Part shown: positions 13,100 through 24,207 of the stretch, piece after piece | How positions within the stretch are numbered: the stretch's first letter is position 1 | How the letters are laid out: every line of letters starts with the position of its first letter | Assembly (NCBI RefSeq): GCF_008831285.2 | Contig: NC_045144.1 | Coordinates: 16,893,590 to 16,957,589 of the forward strand | Source: Nymphaea colorata | Taxonomy: Eukaryota > Streptophyta > Magnoliopsida > Nymphaeales > Nymphaeaceae | Reading direction: 5' to 3' | DNA: 64,000 bases | Notes under the pieces: model-generated | What the model saw: the letters and a program-made list of their open reading frames with translations, nothing else | Told to the model about the DNA's origin: nothing | The model's database searches: none | Position numbers and translations under genes: made by a program

Positions 13100-13650
13100 A
13101 GGTGCGTCACATAATGATGCCTTATGCATAGTGGTAAAAACAAGGGACACTAGAGTTTCCCTTGTTCTAATCGATGGTGGAGCAAGCGTGAATATTTGTC
13201 CATAGCAGACGTCTTATACATTAGGCATAAGGTAAACCGTCCATACTTCATCATCAATTTTCATCCATGGATATGACTGAACAGGACAACCTTGCATAGG
13301 ATGTATATATTTTGGATCTGAATATCTCTGATACGTATCATTGGGTTTTATTCCATGTGGTCGATATAGAACCCTCATTCAATTTATTGCTTGGTAGACC
13401 ATAAATCCATGCTACCAATGCGGTTCCTTCCACTCTACATCAGTGCATCAAGTAGACTCACAACATGAATACTTTAATGATCTATGCAGAGGACAGACAA
13501 AATCATCTTGTGCATCCACTGATTCTAGTACCAACATATACAATCAAGGTACCTAGTATTCGAGTCTGCAGGAAAGAAGAAATATCTCAAGGATTTAGCA
13601 AATTGGCCATTTTAGAAACCAAAGAAACAAATGTGAGTGAAAAATGATAC
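13100..13650 (+). pseudogene. Aspartic protease remnant of gypsy copy A
   Basis: The translation reads 'VLIDGGASVNIC' at about 13160-13200, corresponding to the retropepsin active-site region, then 'FHVVDIEPSFNLLLGRP' and 'AVPSTLHQ', both recurrent in Tat-type elements. Stops interrupt it, including one inside the LLLGRP...IHA segment. The final part, 13465-13647, is open. Confidence 0.6.
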
Positions 13651-14089
13651 CAAGCTGCAAACAAGTTACAAAAGTCATTCATTGTTCAAAAATTTTTGCC
13701 AGAATGAGAAAGGATTGAATTTGCTCATGCGCCATAGCTACCAGCCATTCACTGACCTTGGCAAACATAAAATGGAATCTTGGAACTAATTACCTTGATA
13801 GGACAACGAGAAACTCAAGCCTTGCGAAGTCAAAATTATGAAAAAGTGGATGTTGAGGAAGAATTCAAGCCAGTACCTTTTGTCAAGAGCAACCACATAG
13901 ACAGATGTTCACCATCAATCTAATCATCATTTTGTCATTTTGTCGTCATTGTACTCCAATAAACCAAGTGTCTTTATTTTGTAATACCTTCAAATATTCA
14001 ATGACATATGCAATTTACTTTCATATAAAATGTCTCACATCTCATCTAACCTCTTTATAATCTTTAGGAGGGCACCTGAGGATCAAACA

Positions 14090-14526
14090 CCAAGAGCCTT
14101 CAAGGAGGTAAATCCAGAACTCACCGTGGCAGAATGTCAAGAGTTCATCCAACTAAGAAAGCAAGATCAACCGTCACCTTGATTAATGATCCGATTGAGG
14201 AAATTAACATTGGCACAAAAGAGAATCCAAAGATTTTGCAAATCGAAACAAGTCTCTCAGCAGAAAAAAGAAAAGAGTTAATAGACTTTCTAAAAGAGCA
14301 TCAGGAAGCCTTTGCATGAACTTATGAGGACATGCCAGGACTCAATACAAAATTAGTGGAGCATCGACTACCATTGAAACCAAAATGCAAGCCAATCAAA
14401 CAAAAATTGAGGAAACTAGACCCACGTCTTGAATGACAGGTTAAGGAAGGTCTAAAAGACCTATTAAAGGTAGTGTTCATCCGAACAATTGACTATCCTG
14501 AATGGTTAGCAAACATTGTGGTACTA
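14090..14526 (+). pseudogene. N-terminal reverse transcriptase fragment of gypsy copy A
   Basis: This codes for the pre-RT linker ('INIGTKENPKILQIETSLSA', then 'TYEDMPGLNTK') followed by 'HRLPLKPKCKPIKQKLRKL' and 'EWLANIVV', after which the element is cut off. The catalytic YxDD region is absent. Two in-frame stops lie within the fragment. Confidence 0.75.
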
Positions 14527-17090
14527 GTTGTTTGAATCACCAATCATCACGAATCACATGACTGGTTTTGCCAAAGTGGTCGATAGAATGCGTATTGACA
14601 ACTAGATTAAAGACTTTCATGGTTGGTCGACTTATGTTTCTTAAATTTTTTCATTGGTACTAGTTGGGAAGCTGAAAGTCTTACCCTTCCCCATCCCCAA
14701 TTGCACGTGATTACTTTCGGTGGTTTGGGATCGGCGTCGAGGCCTGTGCATCGGGCTGGCGCGGCCCGACACCCGAAAATCGAGTTCAGGCCCGGGTCGA
14801 AACCCCACATCCAAGCTAGTGCTCAGTTTGGTTAAAACAAAATGATAATTAATATAAAATAAAAAATTTAAAATATAAAAATATATTTTTAATAATAAAA
14901 TATATATCATTATTAAATACAAATTATATTAAAAAATCAATTGGGCCCGATGCACAAGCTTAGTCCTGTTGTGCTTTTCATTGGTACTAGAGATTAAGGG
15001 GGCATTCGGTTGACATCCTTCTCTAACCCATTTTTGTAAAAACTAGCTTTTAAGAAAACCAAGTTTTTTAATAAGTTTTAGAAACTTTGTTTTTATGTTT
15101 GTGACACATCCAAAACTTGATTTTGAATAGCTAATGGGGGGATAAGGATTCTCACACTCTTTTTTACAAACCCAGGTTTTCTTAAAAGTGGGTTTTCTTC
15201 AAACCAGTTTTGATGTTCTTTATGGTCCTTTTACTTTTTTCAATCTCCACAGCCATCAAATGAGTCTTCTATAACGAAAACAGTTCCAACTTAATTATTC
15301 AGGTGTGAGATATTAAGTTTGGAGCGCACATCGGACCTATCAAGTTATCATCTCATGGAGATGCAACACGGATGGTCAATGGATCGTTGATAACTCATCA
15401 ATGACCCATTTTGAAGACAAAATCTGCAAAAAAAAAACAAAAAAGAAAACGGGCCGTATGCATGAGTGCCACGAGGGCAAAACGTCAAGAACATGGGGAA
15501 TGGGGACTCAAATATGGGCTCCTTGCAGCCCGTATATATCGTGTGTCCCATTTTTCCAGGAATGCCATGGCGGAACGTTCTGTCCTCGCTTATTCTCTCC
15601 AAGATAGCAGATAGTAGCTCCCAGCTCCGTGGGACCGTGGGTACCATTAGTACGCAACAAAAATAAGAGAAGTAAATGTCAAAATTATATTAAATTTTGT
15701 AGAAAATGTGATATTGATAAATAAAATTTATATACGTCGATATAAGATGAAAAAAAAATTATTTGTTTGTTCTCAGCTTAGTTCGGTAAAAAGTTTGTGC
15801 CTCTCTAAATCCTTTAATTTGGATATTTTTTAAAAATTCTTTATCATGTATACTTATATTGGATCTATTATGAACCTGACATTTAGAGAGCAATTTAATT
15901 CATTTGGAAAATTTTAATTTTTTTTGAAGCTAGTGAACAATTTTCCTTTAGGTAATTGGCGTTTAGAAATGTTTACAATAAAAATCGAAGTTTGGCATTA
16001 GCAAATTTTGATGCTTTAACAAATCTTAGATTTCAAACTTTTCCGGTTTTCATTTCCGCTACCTTTTTTTTTCAGATAGCCTTTAATTTTCTTTAACGTT
16101 TTTCAGGTCATTTCATAGTACATCTTGTTTAATTTGGTCGTTATTTCAGGTTATTTTCATACTTTTCCTAGATAATATTAAATTTACACCGTAGACGGTA
16201 GACAATTTATTTCCAACTCATATTTGGGTTTGCATAACTGTTAAACATTTGCAATGAAGAATCATTTGAGTTAAATATATGCATCTGAACTTTGGCGACA
16301 TAAAAATTTTTCATTAGAGAGGACAAACAAAATTTTAACAAGGGCCGGAATATAACTTTTTAAGATTTTACATAACCTAAATGATTTTTTTTTAAATTAC
16401 ATGTAATTTTTTTTTTTTAAATTGTAGGGGACATCATAGCAGCCCCAGAATATGAACCTAGCCAAACCATATGATGGGAGTATCCAATGGCACATGCTCA
16501 TCTAGGCTTTGCTGATTTACATACTAATGCTTCATAGTAATTTAATTAGTAATTCATTTGTTTATATATTGGTGCCCCTTAACTATTAACTTTTTAAAAG
16601 TTCTGCGCTTCAATCAGAAATTTCTACCACCACCTTTAGATGTAGTGGGGTTCGACGAAAGCCTTTCTTTCTAGAAGATGCTTTTTGAAGGGGAAGGCAA
16701 GCAACTGGCATAATCCTCTCGACCCCAACTCCTTCTCACACTGTGAGAAGCGCCGAACACCAACACTGTAGACACTGAGGAAAGAACATTGGGCATACCG
16801 ATCATAAACCAAACTCCAACTGTAGATTCACATTACAAATTACAATGAGAGAAGGAGACAAAATGATTGTGAAGAGAAGTCACAGAGAAATAGGAATGAA
16901 AAGGAGTGCAAAACGAAATACAAACAAACAAACAAACAAAAGGAGGCATCTTAAACGAAGGCCAAACAGTATAACGTAAACTAAGTATGCAAGTTGAAAC
17001 TGAAAAAGTGAGAGAGATGTGGCACAATGTAGCACCACATTTTAATGCCAATAACATTCAAGGGGAGCAGTGCTTCGTAAACATCACCGC
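14527..17090. repeat. Block X copy 2 with STIG tail
   Basis: Homologous to 24430-26880 and to 62244-64000. It begins in the middle of block X, at the point where the gypsy element is cut off. The MITE-like insert is short here. The tail (15680-17090) carries AT-rich sequence and then the 3' flank of STIG1 copy 1, including an (aaac)n run near 16920. No gene is seen in 14527-17098; small ORFs differ between copies. Confidence 0.75.
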
Positions 17091-17098
17091 AGCAAGCA

Positions 17099-17569
17099 CT
17101 AAGCGTAGCCACACATGCCATATAGGCAGTAGGACCCCTTACGGCACTTGTTCCCGCATCTCCCGCAGTTCTTTCTGTCGAACGCCAGATTCACACACCT
17201 CCCCTTGCAGCAGGTCTTCGTGAACCTGCACCTCCTCCCACATTTGCCGCAGTTGAGGCGATCGGTCTTCCGATCCACGCACTTCTTGTGGCAGCAGTCA
17301 GGGCCAGGGCTTCCCTTCAGTTTGCAGATCTTCCGTTTTTTGTCACACCTTTGCGGCTTCCAGGATCTGGCCAGGTACCGGCGCAGTCCGAGCGACGGCA
17401 GGTCGCCAGAGTAAGGCTCCTCCTCGGCGGTGGGGTCCGCACTACCGCCAACTACACCTTCCTCCGGTTCCTCGTGTTCTTCGGTTGCGGCTGGGAGTGT
17501 CGTGGATGCGACCAGAAAAATGAGAGCCCCGATGACTGCTGCTGTTAGGAGTAACCGTGGTGCGGCCAT
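17099..17569 (-). CDS. STIG1-like cysteine-rich secreted protein (copy 1)
   Basis: The 156-residue protein has a hydrophobic signal peptide (about residues 5-27), an acidic spacer (30-55), then a C-terminal domain with 16 cysteines in the STIG1 arrangement: 'GSPGPDCC', repeated 'NCGKCG' and 'NCGRCG' units, and a 'YGMCGYA' end. STIG1 proteins are secreted at the stigma or in pollen-pistil tissue; tomato STIG1 acts on pollen receptor kinases to promote tube growth, and Arabidopsis GRI belongs to the same family. The ATG lies in a good context (ccaccATGG) with no upstream ATG after a TATA box about 105 bp away. The gene has a single exon. It is the only full-length copy in the window. The stigma or pollen role is inferred from the family. 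Confidence 0.9.
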   Translation of the reverse strand: MAAPRLLLTAAVIGALIFLVASTTLPAATEEHEEPEEGVVGGSADPTAEEEPYSGDLPSLGLRRYLARSWKPQRCDKKRKICKLKGSPGPDCCHKKCVDRKTDRLNCGKCGRRCRFTKTCCKGRCVNLAFDRKNCGRCGNKCRKGSYCLYGMCGYA

Positions 17570-17672
17570 GGTGGTGGCGGCGGTGGCAGCGGAGGCGGAT
17601 GTGGTGGTGGTCGTACGGCTAATGATGGAAGCAAGAGGTGGATTGAGAGGGAAAGAAATGAGATGATGTTGG

Positions 17673-17679
17673 TTTTATA
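17673..17679 (-). promoter_or_regulatory. TATA box of STIG1 copy 1
   Basis: On the minus strand the sequence reads CTATAAAACC, about 105 bp before the start codon. The same region is missing from STIG1 copies 3 and 4, whose 5' ends are deleted. Confidence 0.65.
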
Positions 17680-17689
17680 GAGAATTAGC

Positions 17690-18290
17690 CAGTACTGCTT
17701 GGGCTCTTAGTTGCTGGCATGACTGGGCTTGAGTTTTCCAGTAAGGCTTAGCTCATGGCGACTTGGTCTATGCAAGATAATTAATGATTGTTATAATGAA
17801 ATAGACCGAATCTAAATCGTCATGCGTAATCACACACCGAATCCAACATTCACAATCAATGGAATGTGAAGTCACGTATGATTAGTTGTAAAAACAACAT
17901 ATTAGTTTCAATAAGTCATTATATAAAACCTACTTATTCAGCCTTCATGTTTACCAAAAGTACTGAATTAATCACAATTAATTCACACAAATTCATTTAA
18001 AATATAAATGTAAATAACAACTAAAAAAATATTAGTAACGTGGAATGGAATTTAATTAAAAATTTATGTATTAAACCATTGCATTTGCAAGTCGAGTAAC
18101 GTGTTCTAACATTGTATGTGGGCACTATAACTTGGTGTCCTAAGTGGTGGAGCTTGGCATCAAGCTTAAGAATGCATCAGTCACCGCTATGATCCTTATT
18201 TCTATGCATTGGTTGTTAACTTCACCTATAAAGAACATCTACTGAAACAGCCTGTTTAACCATGGGCTTACTACAAGTAATATTGAGAGG
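17690..18290. repeat. STIG1 upstream flank
   Basis: The first 430 bp match 33772-34200, upstream of interrupted copy 4, almost base for base. It would hold the distal promoter of STIG1 copy 1. No gene is seen. Confidence 0.6.
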
Positions 18291-18299
18291 AAGGTGGTT

Positions 18300-18905
18300 A
18301 CAAGATATATATATAATATATATAAAGAGCGAGAGAGTAATTGGTATGTCCCAGAATACAAACCAGACTACTTAAAGACAATGATTATGGTGCACTTTGT
18401 GTGGTCTAACCTGGCAGTTACGATTTCAAGATTGAACGACTCTTATAACATTGATATGTTGATGGTGGAGAAATCTCCATGTTTCATAACAACAAACTGT
18501 AACATGTTTCGTATTAAAATAGTTTTTATATACACATTAGGATGTTTTTATTTTGTTTAAAATATTTTCAGCAAAACAATTGAATGGTCTGGTTTTATCT
18601 CTGACCTAATGCTCTGGGATGGTGTGTGTGTGCCTATATATATATATGAGACCGAGAACATTGCGCAGCCATACCTCTATATGTTTGACAAGATATAATT
18701 AATAACCTATGTTCTTGTGAGATGTATGTAGGATTTAACGATTATGCACAACTTTCTTTAGGAAAATTTCACTCATAATCCCAACATTTGGATCATAATC
18801 CAGGCCTTCCGGGCAATACCCAGCTTAACTTTTCGTAGTGACTGTTCATGAGTTTCAACCTGGCCCCTGCCTCTGCCCCTGGTTGGGGCAGACCAGACTC
18901 AAGTT
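18300..18905. repeat. Repeat Y copy 1
   Basis: Homologous to about 35030-35585 and 49840-50655. It starts at a TA-rich tract and contains 'ggtatgtcccagaatacaaa' and 'ggccttcc(g)ggcaatac'. An ORF of 88-91 codons is open in two copies, but most substitutions change amino acids and the third copy is broken, so I do not call it a gene. Confidence 0.7.
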
Positions 18906-21290
18906 TTATTGGGCTCAAGGGTCAAACTTTGACTTAGACCCGCTCGGCCTACCTACTTCCGAGCTAGTCATAGGACTGACTGTAATTTGTGGGCTCTACA
19001 GTATTTGATGGAACCCCACAACACAATTTTGTACTCATTGAAGGGGACGCATAGAGAATATGCTTGGACTGATTGGTGTAATTTCTCCCAATATCTTTTA
19101 CACTTTCTATTAGGCTCTAATATATATACTCCTTCCACTCACCCAACTATTCTCGATCATAGGATATATTCAAATTAGAGTCAATTATAAAAAAAATACT
19201 TAATGATAAGCATGTATGAGTGATAAGACTTAGTCAAAAGTATATAATGCCCTGATGGTGCAGTCAAATAAGAAAATTGGGATCAAGTCACTACTTGTTT
19301 GAATCACCCATCATCACCAAACACATGAGTGGTTTTGCGAGAGTGGTCGATAGAATGTATTGACAACTAGATGAAAGACTTTCACGGTTGGGGGACTTAT
19401 GTTTCCTCAATTTTTTCATTAGTACTAGTTGGGTGAGCAGAAGGAGTATGTTACCAAGAATGCCTAAACTCCTACCCTTCCCTCCATTCCCTATTGCACA
19501 GGATTGGCTTGAGATAGGTGTCCTGTTGTGCTTTTCGTAGTGATTAAAGTGGCGTTCGTGTGACATCCTTCTCTAGCCCAGTTTTGTAAAAACTAGCTTT
19601 TGTGAAAACCAATTTTTTTAATGAGTTTTAGAAACTTTGTTTTTATGTTTCGGTGACACATCCAAAATTTGATTTTGAAAAGATTATGGGGGATCAGGCT
19701 TCTCAGTCACTCTTACAAAACCAGGTTTTCTTCAAACCAGTTTTGATGGCACCCAAATACTCCACAAACGTGGTTTTGGAGGGCAAAACTATGTTTTATT
19801 TTTCATTCAAAACCCGACTTTCAAGTGTCACCCAAGCATCTCCTCAAGTTTTTTGGAGGGAGAGTGTGTAGAAAATAAACGATGAATGACAAAAGTTCAA
19901 AGCCACTTATGTGGAGAGAAAGTTTGCGTGCAGGTGCGGAACGAGGATTTTTTTCAGGGCCAGACCAAACGGTTCAACGAACTTATCCAGTAGGGCCGAA
20001 CTAAATCCAAATCCAAGAAATACATTACGCAACTAAAAGTTTTTAATTTTTTTAATGTAATTTTTTTTTAATTAGCTGGGGTGGGGTCACAGGCTAAGCA
20101 CCCCCTCCCTCCACATCCATCTAACGTGTTTTCTATAATGAAAACAATTCCAACATAATTATTTGGGTGTGAGGTATCAAGTTTGGAGCGCACATCGGAC
20201 CTATCAAATTATCGTCTCATGCAGAAACCACACGGTGGTCAATGGATCATGGATAACTCACTCGCCAGTGACCTGTTCTGAAGATTGGATCTGCAAAAAA
20301 AAGAAAAATGAAAAAAGAAAACAGGATGTACCGATGAGTGCCACGAGGGCGAAACGTCAAGAACATGGGGAATGGGGGCGCAAACATGGGCTGCTTGCAG
20401 GCCATATACATCACCTGTCCGGTTTTTCCAAGAACACCAGGTCCGAACGTTCTGTCCTCGCTTATTCTCTCAAACATAGCAGATAAGAACTCCCAACTCC
20501 ATGGGTATCATTAGTATGCAACAAAAATAGAAGAAGTAAATGTCAAAAATATATTAAATTTTCTAGAAAATGTGATATTAATAAATAAAATTTACATATG
20601 TCAATATAAGATGAAAAAAAAATTATTTGTTTGTCGTCAGTTTAGCTGGGTAAAAAGTTTGCGCCTCTGAATCCTTTAATTTGGATATTTTTTTGAAATT
20701 CTTTATCATGTATACGTATATTGGATATGTGATGAACACTGATATTTAGTGAGGAATTTAATTCATTTGGTAATTAATTTTTTTTGAAGCAGGTAAATAA
20801 TTTTGCTTTAGGTAATTGGCGTTAAGAAATGTTTACAATAAAAAAAAAAGTTTAGCATTAGCAAATTTTGATGCTTTAACAAATCTTAGATTTCAAAATT
20901 TTCCGGTTTTCATTTCCGCCACTGTTTTTCCCAGATTGCCTTTAATTTCCTTTAACTTTAATTTCAGGTCATTTCTTCTTACTCCTTGTTTAATTTCTTC
21001 GTTATTTCGGGTTATTTTTATGCTTTTTATATCTAATATTCAATTTACAAAAGTAGACGATAGAAAATTTATTATTATTATTATATTTAATAATAATAAT
21101 AATAATTCAGTATATACTATAAGTCACAGGAGTCACAATGTAATTAATCGTAATTGGTAAGGAAGTACGCATAGTTCGAACTTGTACCAAATGACTGACT
21201 ATCTTCTCAAGAAGCATACTAAATCTATTTGTTTTGATGCTTATATATATATATATATATATATATATCAAGCTCTTAACATGCTAATTA
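18906..21290. repeat. Block X copy 3, diverged
   Basis: This is the most diverged copy. It keeps the start ('gggctctacagtatttgatgg'), the conserved part at 20160-20500, and the 'ggtaattggcgtt' tail near 20815. It has lost the part with the 'ggcctgggc' words and gained about 200 bp at 19870-20110. A (TA)n tract lies at 21240-21268. The divergence suggests an older duplication, as does the divergence of the STIG1 copy it precedes. Confidence 0.65.
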
Positions 21291-21329
21291 TGTGGTTGTC
21301 CCCTAAGCATAGCCGCACATGCCATATGG

Positions 21330-21767
21330 TCAATTGGATCCTTGACGGCATTTATTTCCGCAACTCCTGCAGTTTTTTCTGTCTGTGGCGAGATTCACAC
21401 ACTTCCTGTTGCAGCATGCCTCGTTGACCTCGCACTTGTTCCCACACTTACCGCAGTTGAGGCCGTCAGTTTTGAGGTCCGCGCACTTCTTCTCGCAACA
21501 GCGATCAGGGCCACCCTTTGTTGATGATCCGCAAATATTTGGGTCCTTATCACATGTCAATTCTTTAGATTTAGAGAGAAACCGGCGAATGGCAAGCACT
21601 GGTAGGTGGCCGGAGTCCGGCTTGCCGTTGCCGGCAGCTGAAGCTTTCTCAGCAAGCAGTTGATTGGGTTCATCTGCCTCATGTGGCTGCAGCGACGGCG
21701 CCAATGTTGCGATGATGACGATGATGGCTATGATGGAAAATGTTAGTAGTAAAGTTGGTTTTGCCAT
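21330..21767 (-). CDS. STIG1-like protein, prematurely terminated (copy 2)
   Basis: From the ATG homologous to copy 1 the product is 145 residues: signal anchor (about residues 4-27), spacer, then a STIG1 domain. The first ATG after the TATA-like box is actually 39 bp upstream in frame (21806) and may be the true start (158 residues). The frame ends 'GNKCRQGSN' at TGA (21330-21332), where copy 1 has Tyr-Cys. In-frame sequence past the stop would still give PYGMCGYA and a TAG, so one nonsense change removes nine residues and two of 16 cysteines. It could be a recent pseudogene or a shortened functional protein. Sequence divergence from copy 1 is high. Confidence 0.65.
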   Translation of the reverse strand: MAKPTLLLTFSIIAIIVIIATLAPSLQPHEADEPNQLLAEKASAAGNGKPDSGHLPVLAIRRFLSKSKELTCDKDPNICGSSTKGGPDRCCEKKCADLKTDGLNCGKCGNKCEVNEACCNRKCVNLATDRKNCRSCGNKCRQGSN

Positions 21768-21892
21768 GGTTGTAGCGGTGGTGGCGCTGGTGGCAGTTGC
21801 AGCCATAGTGGTGGCGGTGATGCTGATAAGAGCTTCCAATATATGAGGCGAATTAAGGTCGGCAGGGTGGGGAAGGAATGAGAATGGTGTTG

Positions 21893-21901
21893 GTTTATAT
21901 A
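21893..21901 (-). promoter_or_regulatory. TATA-like box of STIG1 copy 2
   Basis: The minus strand reads ATATATAAACC about 90 bp before the ATG at 21806 and about 130 bp before the ATG at 21767. No ATG lies between it and 21806, which favours 21806 by a first-AUG rule. Confidence 0.5.
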
Positions 21902-21967
21902 TGCAAATGGAGGGATGAAGTGTTAATGGGGATCGCATTGGACTTACACTGGACTTGGACATGCATT

Positions 21968-23345
21968 GGTATCAGTGACCTTAAATCACGTAAAAGTAAT
22001 TTGATTATCTTAAGTCATGTTTCGGTGTGTTAAGTAGCTCATGACAAGACTGTTTCTGTAGCAAAATACATAGCATCATCGGATTTGGGTCTGTTCATGA
22101 AAATCTCATACAAAAAGTTCATTATTATTTAACTGCAAAATTATCATCATTTAAATTTCAAATAACAAACATCTACAACATAGCCCATGTATACATTATC
22201 CTTCATCTAAATTTCAAACAAATATTTTGGTTCCTTTTTTTTTTTTGAATGCAGTTAGAGATTTACTTCCATTGAGGCAAATATCACTGTTTTAAGGGAA
22301 AAAATGAAAAAAAAAGTGACCACTAGCTACCTCTAAGGAACATATCATAGTTGATCGGGTAGGTGGTTGAATAGAAAGGTATTATTAATTTGATTCCCGT
22401 AGGTTTTACTTTAAAAATGTGATACTCTGGTTGACGTGTGTGCCGAGTAGGTTATAGTGATCTTATGTCATTCTTTTTGTCCATATACTTCAAATTTGCG
22501 GGTCAGTGCTGTCGAATTCCATCCCCTTACTACCATACAACCTAAGGGGTTTTAGTTCGATTAAATCCTAGCATGAAGACACTGCTCCTTTTGGTATTTA
22601 TTTTACGGCTTGCCTTACAATCAATATTGTTCTACCCCAAGCGTAATCTTATGCACATGTTTAAGATTTCATTGAGAAATTAAATAAATGTAGTATATTA
22701 CGATCTACGCCATTCAGATGTATTGGATCATTTTTATTCTCAATTTCATTTACTTCTTAGTTAAATGGTCTGTTCGTATCATACTCTTTTTATGTCCAAA
22801 ATACAAGTACGTGCAATTAATAGGGATCCAATTAATTTCATATTTAATGGTTTGGAGCAGAAGAAATGCACGGAAAAGCATTGTTTTGGAGCAAAGCATG
22901 CATATCCTTAAGTTGAATGCACTTCCTTGTTCTGAAAATCTTAAGATAAACATTTTAAACTGCTTATATCATGCTTACACATGGCATGGGAGCACATGGA
23001 TAAGTAAATCATTAGAAGATTTTGTTTGTCAATACGTTTTCAACGATGCTTCTCCTCTTGCCACCTCCACCAAATTGTCTTCTTAAAAAAATATAGATAT
23101 ATTCTTATTGAAAATGTACTTTTGAAGTAATAATATGTGTAAGAAGTGTAATCTATTTGACTAAATGGGTCGATGTAGTCCATGAACTTTATGTTCCAAA
23201 ATCTATGTAATATTCTTAGATGCTGAGTTCCATACTTTTAGTTGGATCTATATGGTATAGATTGGAACCTTCTATGAAGATTATTCTACTTTTTCAACTA
23301 GTTAAGTTACACATATTTATAGCAATGAAAGTTATACGTGGTTAG
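21968..23345. other. Unique spacer between STIG1 copies 2 and 3
   Basis: This 1.4-kb stretch is not repeated elsewhere in the window. Its longest ORF (22718-23086, plus, 122 codons) begins with a hydrophobic run and has no recognised motif; its composition is that of the surrounding AT-rich DNA. It might hold a degraded gene or the distal promoter of copy 2. I see no supported gene. Confidence 0.4.
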
Positions 23346-23809
23346 CCAATTGGTTAAAGAACTACGTCAACAAAATGAGGGAGGGAGAGAGAGACAACAT
23401 GATTGTGAAGAGAAGTCACAAAGAAATAAGAATGGAAAGGAAGGCAAAACAAAATACAAACAAACAAACAAACAAATGGAGGCAAAACTAGAGAGGGGCT
23501 AACGAAGGATAGAGAAGGCCAGAAGCAGAAAAGAAGTTGAAGAGAAAACGAAAGGAGGAAGTAACCAAGAGAGAAAGAAAATAGCCAAGAGACTCTGCTT
23601 ACAATAGTAATCGTAATGAACAAGATGATAATGACAGTAGCATCAAATTTTAATGCCAATAACATTCAAGGGGAAGGCTTGTCATTTTGAGTTTGTAGTT
23701 AACAAATGGATAAATGGTTTTTGATGCTTATTTGGACAAGGAATCGATATTTCTCGATCAAGAAGCTGGTTCTTGCAGCAGTGCTTCTCATACATCACAG
23801 CAGCAAGCA
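23346..23809. repeat. 3' flank of STIG1 copy 3
   Basis: The segment 23380-23480 matches the 3' flank of STIG1 copy 1 (about 16845-16945), including the (aaac)n run. About 80 bp just downstream of the coding remnant (23690-23785) is absent from the other copies. No gene is seen. Confidence 0.55.
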
Positions 23810-24207
23810 CTAAGCGTAGCCACACATGCCGTATATACAGTAGGACCCCTTACGGCACTTGTTCCTGCATCTCCCGCAGTTCTTTCTGTCGAACGCCAGA
23901 TTCACGCACCTCCCCTTGCAGCATGTGTCCCTGAAGCTGCACCTCCTCCACATTTGCCGCAGTTGAGGCGATCGGCCTTCCGATCCTGGCACTTCCTGTT
24001 GCAGCAGCCAGGGCCTGGGCTTCCCTTTAGTTTGCAGATCTTCTATTTTTTGTCGCATGTCTGTAGCTTCCAGGATCTGGCCAGATACCGTTGGAGTCCG
24101 ACCGACCGCAGGTCGCCAGAGAAAGGCTCCTCATCGGCGGTAGGGTCCTCACTGCCGCTAACTTCACCTTCTTCTGGTTCCTCGTGTTCTTCGGTTGCTG
24201 CTGGGAG
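23810..24207 (-). pseudogene. STIG1-like pseudogene (copy 3)
   Basis: It is closely similar to copy 1 but carries three disabling changes. The 5' end, with start codon and signal peptide, is missing: similarity stops at 24207, where block X begins ('acgcatagagaatatgc'). Arg after 'CDKK' is a TAG stop (near 24048). One C of a CCC run is missing (near 23949), shifting the frame between the first and second halves of the Cys-rich domain. The C-terminal part, 'TCCKGRCVNLAFDRKNC' to 'YGMCGYA', is kept. Confidence 0.85.

Larger units (their letters stand above)
5314..14526 (+). mobile_element. Truncated Tat-like Ty3/gypsy element, copy A
   Basis: A 5' LTR (5314-9229) is followed by a primer-binding-type site, a plant-mobile-domain-like ORF, gag, a protease remnant and the N-terminal part of RT. 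The element stops in RT just after the residues 'EWLANIVV' and joins block X at short homology (ttgtttgaatcacc). There is no RNase H, integrase or 3' LTR. Copy B (53360-62243) stops at the same base, so truncation came before the duplication. The very long LTR, the tggcacacctggtgggac site and the pre-RT sequence ending YEDMPGL fit the Tat lineage. Many stops and frameshifts are present, so it is dead. Confidence 0.85.

Noticed and set aside
17148-17666. Plus-strand ORFs opposite STIG1 copy 1
   Set aside because: Antisense shadows of the GC-rich STIG1 coding region.
18294-18560. 88-codon ORF repeated at 34980-35255
   Set aside because: Open in two copies, but most differences between them change the amino acid, the third copy is broken, and there is no motif; looks neutral.
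22718-23086. 122-codon plus-strand ORF in the unique spacer
   Set aside because: Unrecognised, AT-biased composition, no TATA or homologue in the window; kept only as a note under the spacer.
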